Assembly (NCBI RefSeq): GCF_039543385.1
Contig: NZ_BAABJQ010000037.1
Coordinates: 1-64,000 of the forward strand
From: Rugosimonospora acidiphila
GTDB lineage: Bacteria > Actinomycetota > Actinomycetes > Mycobacteriales > Micromonosporaceae
Direction of reading: 5' to 3'
Length of the DNA: 64,000 nt
Part shown: positions 56,745 to 64,000 of the stretch, piece by piece
Layout of the letters: each line of letters begins with the position of its first letter
Numbering within the stretch: the stretch's first letter is position 1
Translations under genes and position numbers: made by a program
Notes under the pieces: generated by a model
Database searches by the model: none
What the model was told of the DNA's origin: nothing
Seen by the model: only the letters and a program-made list of their open reading frames with translations

Positions 56745-58622
56745 GTGTCCGGTTCGGAAACCGAGCGGCGGCGCGACGCGCTGATCGTCGCCGGTACCCT
56801 CGCGCTCACGGTGGTCCTCTATGCCGGCGTGTTCTCCGCCGGCTTCCTGGAGTTCGACGACCCGGACAACGTGCTGGACAACTACTCGATCAGGGCCTTC
56901 ACCTGGTCGAACCTCGAACACTTCTGGACCACCCCGCTGCAGTACATGTACACCCCGCTGGTGTCGCTCTCGTACGCCGTGGACTACCACCTCGGCGGGC
57001 TGCACCCGGCGGTGTACCACCTGACCAACCTCGCCCTGCACCTGGTCAACGTCGTGCTGGTGTACCGGCTGTGCCGGGCGCTGACGCGCAAGGCGTTCAT
57101 CGCCCACTTCGTGACCATCGCGTTCGCCATCCACCCGTCCAATGTGGACACCGTGTCGTGGGTCTCTACCCGCAGCACCCTGATGGCGACGGCGTTCAGC
57201 CTCGGCACCCTGCTGGCCTACATCCGGTACCTGCGCCGCGGCCGCTGGGGCTACCTCGCGCTGGCCGTGCCGCTGTTCGGGTTGGCGGTGCTGTCCAAGT
57301 CCACCGCCGTCGCGCTGGCGGCGTTCCTGCCGGTGCTGGATTACTGCCGGGGCCGCGGGTTCAGCCTGCGGGCCGTGCTGGACAAGCTGCCGTTCGGCGC
57401 AGTGGCGCTGGCCGGCGGTCTGCTCACCCTGCACTTCCGGGTGGACACCGGCGCGCTCTATCACTACACGCTCCTCGACCGGTTCTTTCTCGTCTGCTCC
57501 GCGCTGGCCTGGTACGTCATCCGGCTGGTCGTCCCGTTCCCGCTCGCCTTCGCCTACGCCTATCCGGCCAAGACCGGTGCGTTCCTGCCGTGGTACGTGT
57601 ACCTTGCGCCGCTGCTGCTGGCGCTGGTGGTTGTCCTGTTGTACCGGGCACCCGTCTCCAGGCGGCTGGTGCTGCTCGGGCTGTCCTTCTTCGCCCTCAA
57701 CGTCGTGCTGACCCAGACCGCGCTGCTCGAAGACAACTACGCGTCCAACCGGTACGTGTACCTGCCCTACGTCGGGTTGCTGCTCATCGCCGCCGAACTG
57801 ATCAGGGGCCTGGTCGAGGCGACGCGGGGCTGGCGGGCCCGGCTGTTCGCCGTCTGGCCGGCGCTGCTCGTCGTGGTCGGGGTCCTGTTCGTGGTGCTCA
57901 CCGTCGCCCGCGGCATGCTGTGGACGCAACCGGTACGCGTGCTGGACGACTCCATCCGGCACCAGCCGGCCGTGCCGTTCGTCTACAACAGCCGCGGCAT
58001 GACCGAGTACCAGAGCGGCGACTACGTCGCGGCGCGGCGCGACTTCGCCAAGACGCTCGCGCTGGACCCCACCTTCACCCTTGGCTACTACTATCTCGGC
58101 GTCATCGAAAACCTCAACGGTGACAACGACGCGGCCGTCGCCGACTTCGACCGCGCCATCTCGTTGTCGTCCGATTTCGCCGCGGCGTACGACGCGCGCG
58201 GCAAGGCCGAGTTGGCGATGGCGCGTTACGACGACGCGCTGACCGACCTGAACCGGGCGGTATCGCTGGACGGCTACCTCGTCGACGCCTACCTCAACCG
58301 GGGCCGGGTGCGCGCGGCGCTGCACAGCTACCCCGCGGCCATCGCCGACTTCCGGGTGGCGGCGGAGCTCGATCCGGACTACCCGGACACCTACAACGAC
58401 CTCGGCACGGCGCTGCTGGACAGCGGCGATCCGCGTTCGGCTGTCGGCGACTTCGACGAGGCCATCCGGCGTGATCCCCAGTACGGCGAGGCGTACTTCA
58501 ACCGGGGCAACGCTGAGCAGCGGATGGGTGACGCCGCCGCGGCGTGCGCGGACTGGCGCACCTCGGCAACGTATGGCTACCAGGACGCCACGCAGCGCGT
58601 TCAGGAGAATTGCCGATCCTGA
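56745..58622 (+). CDS. TMTC-like multi-pass membrane protein with TPR repeats
   Basis: 625 residues: about 11 membrane helices (to ~390), then six TPR units (from ~400, such as 'AVPFVYNSRGMTEYQSGDYV' and 'ALDPTFTLGYYYLGVIENLN'). The first extracytoplasmic loop has the acidic 'FLEFDDPDNVLDNYSIRAFT', and a later stretch reads IHPSNVDTVSWVSTRSTLMA, similar to the HPxxxEAVxxVxxRxxL segment of TMTC-type O-mannosyltransferases (GT-C fold). It may glycosylate exported proteins using a polyprenyl-linked sugar, which I infer only from the resemblance. This architecture is rarer in actinomycetes than in other phyla, but codon use is normal. Confidence 0.8.
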   Translation: MSGSETERRRDALIVAGTLALTVVLYAGVFSAGFLEFDDPDNVLDNYSIRAFTWSNLEHFWTTPLQYMYTPLVSLSYAVDYHLGGLHPAVYHLTNLALHLVNVVLVYRLCRALTRKAFIAHFVTIAFAIHPSNVDTVSWVSTRSTLMATAFSLGTLLAYIRYLRRGRWGYLALAVPLFGLAVLSKSTAVALAAFLPVLDYCRGRGFSLRAVLDKLPFGAVALAGGLLTLHFRVDTGALYHYTLLDRFFLVCSALAWYVIRLVVPFPLAFAYAYPAKTGAFLPWYVYLAPLLLALVVVLLYRAPVSRRLVLLGLSFFALNVVLTQTALLEDNYASNRYVYLPYVGLLLIAAELIRGLVEATRGWRARLFAVWPALLVVVGVLFVVLTVARGMLWTQPVRVLDDSIRHQPAVPFVYNSRGMTEYQSGDYVAARRDFAKTLALDPTFTLGYYYLGVIENLNGDNDAAVADFDRAISLSSDFAAAYDARGKAELAMARYDDALTDLNRAVSLDGYLVDAYLNRGRVRAALHSYPAAIADFRVAAELDPDYPDTYNDLGTALLDSGDPRSAVGDFDEAIRRDPQYGEAYFNRGNAEQRMGDAAAACADWRTSATYGYQDATQRVQENCRS

Positions 58623-58865
58623 GGGAGCGTGCCAACGCCGGCTCGTCATCACACCGCCACGGCCCGTGAGAGTCCGAGCGTACCGGCGGGATGGCGGATG
58701 GTTGGCCCACCCGCGAAACCGGACAACATAGCGGTATCGGAGTATGGACACCCACCTACCCGCTCCCGGGATTTGGTGGGGGATGCGAGACTGCTCCGGG
58801 CGGTGTCACCGGGAGCGGTTTCCACCACCCGATTCCGGAACGGGGCACACGATGACGGCGGTTGG

Positions 58866-61571
58866 ATGACCTACGACGACGGGCAAGGCGCTTCGGGCCG
58901 GCTCGCGGCAGACGACGAGTACGGAGCGCTGCCAGAGGGGTACGCTGCGCGGCGGTACGAGCCGCAGGTGCCGGACGGACGCGGCGACCAGAGCGCGCCC
59001 GAGCCTCAATGGGGAGACATGGTGCGGCCAGTCCCGCCGGCACCCAACGGCTTCGCCGCCCCCGCCGGTTTTGACGGCACCGCCGGTTTCGACGGGCCAG
59101 CCGGTTTTGACGGCACAGCCGGTTTTGGCGGGCCAGCCGGTTTTGGCGGGACGGCCGGTTTTGACGGGCCGGCCGACTCTGGCGGGACAGCGGGTTTCGC
59201 CGGTCCAGCCGGGTTTGACGGGGCAGCCGGGTTTGGCGGCACAGCGGGTTTCGCGGGTCCGGCCGGCTTTGACGGAACTGGTGGCTTTGAGGGCCAGGCC
59301 GGCTTTGAGGGCCCGGGCGGCTTTGAGGCCCAGGGCGGTTTTGACGGAACTGGCGGTTCCGGCGGCCGGGGTGGCTCCGCGGGCTCGGAATTCGCGGGCT
59401 CGGAATTCGCGGGCTCGGAATTCGCGGGCTCGCGCTTCGCGGGTCCCGGCTTCGCGGCGCCGGGCGGTTCCGGGGCGGACGAGGGCGACTACGACTACTG
59501 GCCGGCCATGGACGCCGAGGCCCCGGCGACGGGGGAGTGGCCCTCGGCCGGTTCCGCGTCGGGTGCCGCCACGCGGACCGTAGAGCCGGCCCCGGCCAAC
59601 AGCGCCTCCCCGGCCGGTCCGAACGGTGGCACGCCGAACGGCATCGCACCGAACGGGATCGAATCGAACGGTGGCACGCTGGCCGGGTTCGCACCGAACG
59701 GTGGCACGCTGGACGGCACCGCACCAGCCGGAACCGCACCGGGCGGCGTCACGATGGATCCAGGCGCCGCCAAGCCGGGGCGTCCCGGTGGCGTACACGC
59801 GCCGCTGCCCGCGGGGGAGAGCGCGTACGTCGACTGGATCAAAGGACTGGGTACCGAGGACGCCGCCGAGGAGCAGTGGGCGACCGCCGTCGTTGACGAT
59901 GACCTCGAGGACGACGACCTCGAGAACGGCGGGTACGCCGAGGGCGGCGGGTACGCCGAGAACGGCGGTGACGGCGCCGAGAACGGCGACTGGCGCGATG
60001 CCGGCCCGGCGGCGCACGACGAGCCCGGACGGGGCGCGCCGTCCGAGCCCGACGAGGAGAACTGGTTCGAGCCCAAGCAGCAGCGGCCGGAAGACGAGGA
60101 TCGCGGGTACCCGGTCGCGGGTAACCCGTCCTCGACAGACCTGCCCACGGGGGTGCTGACCGCCGTGCCGCCGGCCGGGACGGGTGCCGGTGCGCAGTCC
60201 GGTGCCGGGGCCGGTGCCGGTCCCGGTGCCCTTGACGAGGAGGAGAACTGGTTCGAGCCCAAGCAGCGGCCGGAGGACTGGCCGCGCCCGGCGATGGGCG
60301 CTCCGACCGGTCCGGCTCCCCGGTACGCGCTGGGCACGAGCTGGCCCCGTTCGGCCGCGGAGCTGGACTACGTGACCCCGGACCAGGCGACGCCCGGCGG
60401 CGCGCTTCCCGACTACGACACGTCCGGCTACGGCATCCCCGGCTTCGGCCCCGGCGGCGAGCCGGCCGCTGGCGAGCCGGCCGGCTTCAACCAGTCCAAC
60501 GGCTTCAACCAGTCCAACGGCTTCAACCAGTCCAACGGCTTCAACCAGTCCAACGGCTTCAACCAGCCCAACGGATACGACCAGCCTAACGATCTCGAGC
60601 GGCCCAACGGCTTCGACCAGCCCAACGGCTTCGACCAGCCCAACGATCTCGACCAGACCTCCCGCTTTCACCGGCCTCCGGATTTCGATCAGCCCGACGG
60701 ATACGACCGGCCCGACGGATACGACCGGCCCGACGGATACGACCGGCCCGACGGGTACGACCGGCCCGACGGGTACGACCAGCCCGACGGGTTCGACCGG
60801 CCCGGCCTCAACGGTGCGGGCTACGACGGTGCGGGCTACGACGGTGCGGGCTACGACCGCCCGGGCCATGACGGCTCGGGCCATAACGGCGCGGGCTACG
60901 ACGACGGCCGCGACGATGGCGGCTACGACACCCCCGGCTACCGGTCGTCCGGCTACGACCGCCCGGCCTACGACGGCGCCGGCTACCGGGTCGCGGGCTA
61001 CCCCGGCCGGGAGGACTTCGGGGGCGACGGCACCGGGGGCAGGCCCGGCAGCGACGACGACACGACCATGCTCTCGCTGGACGGGCAGGACGGCTCGGGC
61101 CGGCGCAAGCGTGGCTCGTACGTGCCGCACGTCATCGTGGCCGCGGTCCTGGTCGCCGTGATGGTCACCATCGTCACGCTCGCCGTGCGCGGCGGCGGCG
61201 GGGACGGGGGCGGCCCGACCCAACCGGCCAGCGGGACGGTGCCCCAGGACACCGGCACCCCCGCGCCGGCGCTGCCGATCGGCGACTCGCCGACCGCATC
61301 CCCGTCGCTGATCACCTCGCCGACCGCCTCGCCGACCCCATCCGCCTCGCCGACGCACAAACGGGTCGTACCCACCAGGACGACCGCAAAGCCGACGCCG
61401 GCCCGCACGCCGACCCCATCCCCCAGGCGCACCACCCCACCTCCGACGCAGCCCACGCCGCACCCCACGACGAAATCGCCCACGCCGCACCCCACGACGA
61501 AGTCGCCCTCGCCCCCGCCTCCGCCGCCGCCGACCTCGCCGTCGTCGTCGCCGCCGGATTCGGGGGAGTAG
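58866..61571 (+). CDS. Giant disordered repeat protein with one membrane segment
   Basis: 901 residues. The cytoplasmic part (~750 residues) has no fold I recognise. It contains Gly-Phe-Asp-Gly/Gly-Phe-Gly-Gly repeats (59060-59340), Ala-Gly-Ser-Glu-Phe repeats (59390-59440), two EENWFEPKQ motifs (60055-60090, 60240-60275), Asn-Gly-Phe-Asn-Gln-Ser repeats (60480-60640) and Pro-Asp-Gly-Tyr-Asp-Arg repeats (60690-60800), then Ala-Gly-Tyr-Asp-Gly. One membrane helix (VIVAAVLVAVMVTIVTLAV) follows a basic RRKRGSY stop, and an outside Pro/Ser/Thr tail of ~110 residues ends the protein. ATG 58866 is the likely start, without a clear ribosome site. Confidence 0.75.
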   Translation: MTYDDGQGASGRLAADDEYGALPEGYAARRYEPQVPDGRGDQSAPEPQWGDMVRPVPPAPNGFAAPAGFDGTAGFDGPAGFDGTAGFGGPAGFGGTAGFDGPADSGGTAGFAGPAGFDGAAGFGGTAGFAGPAGFDGTGGFEGQAGFEGPGGFEAQGGFDGTGGSGGRGGSAGSEFAGSEFAGSEFAGSRFAGPGFAAPGGSGADEGDYDYWPAMDAEAPATGEWPSAGSASGAATRTVEPAPANSASPAGPNGGTPNGIAPNGIESNGGTLAGFAPNGGTLDGTAPAGTAPGGVTMDPGAAKPGRPGGVHAPLPAGESAYVDWIKGLGTEDAAEEQWATAVVDDDLEDDDLENGGYAEGGGYAENGGDGAENGDWRDAGPAAHDEPGRGAPSEPDEENWFEPKQQRPEDEDRGYPVAGNPSSTDLPTGVLTAVPPAGTGAGAQSGAGAGAGPGALDEEENWFEPKQRPEDWPRPAMGAPTGPAPRYALGTSWPRSAAELDYVTPDQATPGGALPDYDTSGYGIPGFGPGGEPAAGEPAGFNQSNGFNQSNGFNQSNGFNQSNGFNQPNGYDQPNDLERPNGFDQPNGFDQPNDLDQTSRFHRPPDFDQPDGYDRPDGYDRPDGYDRPDGYDRPDGYDQPDGFDRPGLNGAGYDGAGYDGAGYDRPGHDGSGHNGAGYDDGRDDGGYDTPGYRSSGYDRPAYDGAGYRVAGYPGREDFGGDGTGGRPGSDDDTTMLSLDGQDGSGRRKRGSYVPHVIVAAVLVAVMVTIVTLAVRGGGGDGGGPTQPASGTVPQDTGTPAPALPIGDSPTASPSLITSPTASPTPSASPTHKRVVPTRTTAKPTPARTPTPSPRRTTPPPTQPTPHPTTKSPTPHPTTKSPSPPPPPPPTSPSSSPPDSGE
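59060..60900. repeat. Coding minisatellites of the disordered protein
   Basis: Three main arrays: GGTTTTGACGGGACGGCC-like units (24 bp, about 59060-59260), TTCAACCAGTCCAACGGC (18 bp, 60485-60570, then diverged copies to 60650) and TACGACCGGCCCGACGGA (18 bp, 60700-60800). All keep the reading frame. Confidence 0.85.
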
Positions 61572-61670
61572 ACGCCGGAGGCGATCCCGCTGCGCGGGCC
61601 GGGTGCTGGCGTGGCCGGCGTCCGGCCCGGCGTGTCATAGTTCGATCCACCACGCGAGGAGGGAGTCGCC

Positions 61671-62861
61671 GTGTCGGCTGGCGAGGCGGTAGGGGCGGCT
61701 CCGGCCAGGCGGTCGCTGCGGCCGGTGCTGTTCGGTGCGGCCGTCTGCGTGATCCTGGCGCTGCTGTTCGGCGTGCCGTGGTGGTCGCTGGTCGCGGCCG
61801 GCGCGGGCTGGCCGGGCTGGGTCTTTCCCGCCGGTACCGTGCTGTTCGTGGCCGGGCTCGTCGCGTTCCCGGTGCTGATGTATCTCGGGCATGGCAGGCG
61901 CGCCTTGGACTGGGCCGCGCGTGCCGGCGACACCCTGCTCGGCGTCGTGTGGGTGCTGTTCACCTGGGCGCTGCTCGGCGACGTGCTGCGGGGCGCGCTG
62001 GCGCTGGGCGGCGTCGCGGACCCGGTGCGGTCCAGGATCGTGGCCGCCGCCACCCTCGCCGTGTCGGTGGTGCTGGTGCTCTGGGGGTACGTCGAGGCGA
62101 TGCGGGTGCCCCGGGTCAGGCGGGTGGAGGTCACCCTGCCCCGGCTCGGGGCGGGCCTGGACGGCCTGCGGGTGGTCCTGCTCACCGACACCCATTACGG
62201 CCCGATCGATCGGGCTCGATGGTCGGCGCGGGTCGTCGAGGCGGTCAACCGGCTCGACGCCGACATCGCGTGCCACACCGGCGACATCGCGGACGGGACC
62301 GTGTCCCGGCGGCGGGAGCAGGCCGCACCGCTGGGCGACGTGCGCGCCCGGCTGGCCCGCACGTACGTCACCGGCAACCACGAGTACTTCGGCGAGGCAC
62401 AGGGGTGGCTCGACCACATGCGGGTACTCGGCTGGGAGCCGCTGCACAACCGGCACATCGTCGTGGAGCGCGACGGCTCCAAGCTGGTGATCGCCGGCGT
62501 CGACGACCGGACCGCCGGATCGTCGGGCAGCCCGGGGCACCGCGCCGACCACGCCGTCGCGCTCGCCGGGGCCGACCCGGACCTGCCCGTGCTGCTGCTG
62601 GCCCACCAGCCGCAGCAGATTGGGCAGGCGGTCGAGCACGGCGTCGACCTCCAACTGTCCGGGCACACTCACGGCGGCCAGATCTGGCCGTTCCACCTGC
62701 TGGTGCGCCTGGACCAGCCGAGCGTGCAGGGGCTGCGCCGGTACGGCGAGCGGACCCAGCTGTACACGAGCCGGGGCACCGGTTTCTGGGGCCCGCCGCT
62801 GCGGGTCTTCGCGCCCAGCGAGATCACCCTCCTCACGCTGCGGTCGGCGGGCGGCCGGTAG
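61671..62861 (+). CDS. Membrane-anchored metallophosphoesterase (YkuE-like)
   Basis: 396 residues: four to five membrane helices (from 'LRPVLFGAAVCVILALLFG' to 'IVAAATLAVSVVLVLWGYVE'), then a calcineurin-like phosphoesterase domain with all five metal motifs: LLTDTHYGP, HTGDIADG, VTGNHEYFG, LLAHQPQQ and SGHTHGGQIWPF. The fold is that of YkuE-type phosphodiesterases, some of which act on lipid-linked substrates at the cell surface. GAGGAGGGAG stands 6 bases ahead of GTG 61671. It is convergent with the LtrA gene, with stops 7 bases apart. Confidence 0.92.
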   Translation: MSAGEAVGAAPARRSLRPVLFGAAVCVILALLFGVPWWSLVAAGAGWPGWVFPAGTVLFVAGLVAFPVLMYLGHGRRALDWAARAGDTLLGVVWVLFTWALLGDVLRGALALGGVADPVRSRIVAAATLAVSVVLVLWGYVEAMRVPRVRRVEVTLPRLGAGLDGLRVVLLTDTHYGPIDRARWSARVVEAVNRLDADIACHTGDIADGTVSRRREQAAPLGDVRARLARTYVTGNHEYFGEAQGWLDHMRVLGWEPLHNRHIVVERDGSKLVIAGVDDRTAGSSGSPGHRADHAVALAGADPDLPVLLLAHQPQQIGQAVEHGVDLQLSGHTHGGQIWPFHLLVRLDQPSVQGLRRYGERTQLYTSRGTGFWGPPLRVFAPSEITLLTLRSAGGR

Positions 62862-62868
62862 CCGCCGG

Positions 62869-64000
62869 TCACCGGGTGGCGTGCCGGCGCTCGCCGTCCT
62901 CCCTCCGGGCGTGCGCCCGGCCGCGGATGGCGTCGGAGACGGCCACCCCGATCAGGATCACGGCGTGGATGGTGTTGGCGGTCAGCGGGCTGACCAGCAC
63001 CATGGCGGGCGACACCGCGATCAGTACGGCCAACCAGGCCAGCCGGGACCAGGAGATGTGCTCGAACACCTCGTATTCGAAGGTGGTCCGCCCGATCAGG
63101 AACAGGATGGATCCGCCGAACAGCACGGCCACCCAGCTCGTTGGCATGGAGCCGGTTGGCCGCAGGATGACCAGTCTGGCCCCGGCGGCGGCCGCCACGA
63201 TTCCGGCGATCATGATGAAGTGGGTGTACGGCGCCCAGCGCAGGATTCGGCCCGGCCGCCCCTTGGGCAGATGCCGCAGCAACGACCCGGCCCGGTACAC
63301 GTAGATCTGCCAGAGCGAGATGGTCGCGGCGAACGAGGCCACGAACGAGATGGTGTGCAGCGCGCCCAGCCCGGCGCGGTTGTAGCCGAGGACGGTGACC
63401 AGGATCAGCTCGCCGAGGGCGAGGATCATGAACTGCTGGTACCGCTCGCCGACGTGCTCCTGGGCCCTGTCGTACTGGTCGCGTTCGTGCCGGCCCAGCC
63501 ACGGCGTCGGGTACCGGAGTCCGGCCAGCACATACTCGATCAGCAGCGCGACGCCCCACAGCACGGCCCGAGCGAGCGTTCCGTGCGTGAACGCACCGAT
63601 GAGCCACGGAATCGCCGACACGCCAAACCAGAACAAGAATCGCGCGGCCCTTTTCCAGGCCGGGCTTCCGCGCAGCAGGATGATCAGCAGGACTCCCCGG
63701 CCGACGTGGATCGCCACGTAGGTGATGGCGAAGACCATGCCCTGCGCCCCGAACGCCTGCGGCAGCGTGGTGGCCAGCAGGACGGTGCCGATCATGATGC
63801 CGACGATGAGGGCCTGGATAGGCAGCCGGTTCGGATCGTAGAAGTCGGTCACCAGCGCGGTGATCGACCAGACCCACCAGATGGCCATCAGCGGCAAGAG
63901 CGCGTGGAGCGCCTCGACCCAGGTGAGGCGCCGGGCCAGGTTCATGGAGATCAACGACAGGCCGGCGACGTAGGTGAGGTCATAGAACAGCTCCAGCAGC
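62869..64000 (-). CDS. LtrA-family membrane protein (partial, 5' end outside window)
   Basis: The visible part codes for 376 residues and begins within the LtrA family's N-terminal motif: LLELFYDLTYVAGLSL just inside the right edge, so the gene start lies beyond base 64000. Membrane helices with WWVWSITALVTDFYDPNRL, 'VGERYQQFMILALGELILV' and 'APYTHFIMIAGIVAAA' align with the LtrA copy at 23517-24698. The frame stays open to base 64000. An alternative ATG at 63954 would remove the conserved first motif and is therefore not preferred. The two copies share about the same spacing of motifs but are clearly diverged, so the duplication is old. Confidence 0.9.
   Translation of the reverse strand, partial: LLELFYDLTYVAGLSLISMNLARRLTWVEALHALLPLMAIWWVWSITALVTDFYDPNRLPIQALIVGIMIGTVLLATTLPQAFGAQGMVFAITYVAIHVGRGVLLIILLRGSPAWKRAARFLFWFGVSAIPWLIGAFTHGTLARAVLWGVALLIEYVLAGLRYPTPWLGRHERDQYDRAQEHVGERYQQFMILALGELILVTVLGYNRAGLGALHTISFVASFAATISLWQIYVYRAGSLLRHLPKGRPGRILRWAPYTHFIMIAGIVAAAAGARLVILRPTGSMPTSWVAVLFGGSILFLIGRTTFEYEVFEHISWSRLAWLAVLIAVSPAMVLVSPLTANTIHAVILIGVAVSDAIRGRAHARREDGERRHATR

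Noticed and set aside
56730..58751. 673-codon minus-strand frame opposite the TMTC-like gene
   Set aside because: Gln/Arg/Val-rich, no domain; the plus strand encodes membrane helices and TPRs.
58806..61490. 894-codon minus-strand frame opposite the disordered protein
   Set aside because: Tempting because the plus-strand protein is itself low-complexity, but the minus translation is Val/Gly/Ala repeats with no membrane or start signals; the plus strand has a clear basic-flanked membrane helix and Pro/Ser/Thr tail.

Overview
The window is 64 kb of very GC-rich DNA with GTG/TTG starts, several probable leaderless genes, a GH54 arabinofuranosidase, an MmyB-type regulator, an SCO4848-type membrane protein, a dGTPase, LtrA proteins and a LigD-like repair enzyme. 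This points to a filamentous, spore-forming-type actinomycete. Micromonosporales is my best guess, but no rRNA or other taxonomic marker is present. About 50 genes are intact, at least three are decayed, and I see no tRNA, CRISPR array or insertion sequence.

Left part (0-24 kb): the end of a secreted arabinofuranosidase; an SDR divergent from its MmyB-type regulator; small membrane, kinase-like and acetyltransferase genes; an Imm5-like protein beside a TetR remnant; a membrane/winged-helix/membrane operon; two large secreted peptidases (S8 subtilase and M1 metallopeptidase); an aminoglycoside-phosphotransferase-like kinase divergent from a dGTPase; a cobalamin-binding-type protein; an FHA protein; an OmpR-type DNA-binding protein without a receiver domain; a second SDR; DUF5709; a ketopantoate-reductase-like protein.

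Middle part (23-47 kb): an LtrA membrane protein; an orphan cytochrome oxidase subunit I with unusual codon use; an anti-sigma-type ATPase; methyltransferases; a regulator-hydrolase pair; two DHA2 efflux pumps; an FAD monooxygenase; an EF-G paralogue outside any str operon; an AraC/phytanoyl-CoA dioxygenase pair; a LigD-type phosphoesterase-polymerase with no ligase domain; a lipoprotein; a tiny LPXTG protein; a yybP-ykoY manganese riboswitch ahead of an UPF0016 transporter; and an Rrf2-lipB operon flanked by gene remnants.

Right part (47-64 kb): a MarR regulator with two matching operators, then a tightly packed four-gene operon (48.5-55.7 kb): an EPSP-synthase-like domain fused to an acyl-CoA ligase, an acyl-CoA dehydrogenase, a Y-X6-K SDR resembling the enoyl reductases ChcA/FabL, and a FadH-like dienoyl-CoA reductase. 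Together these are the activities known for turning shikimate into cyclohexanecarboxyl-CoA, the starter of omega-cyclohexyl fatty acids and of polyketides such as ansatrienin and phoslactomycin. No PKS is in the window. After it come a membrane protein, a TMTC-like membrane TPR protein with a leaderless promoter, a 901-residue disordered repeat protein with one membrane span, a YkuE-like phosphoesterase and a second LtrA protein cut by the window end.

A pervasive feature is GC-rich minisatellites (14-26 bp units, 3-9 copies) in many of the intergenic gaps and inside a few genes.
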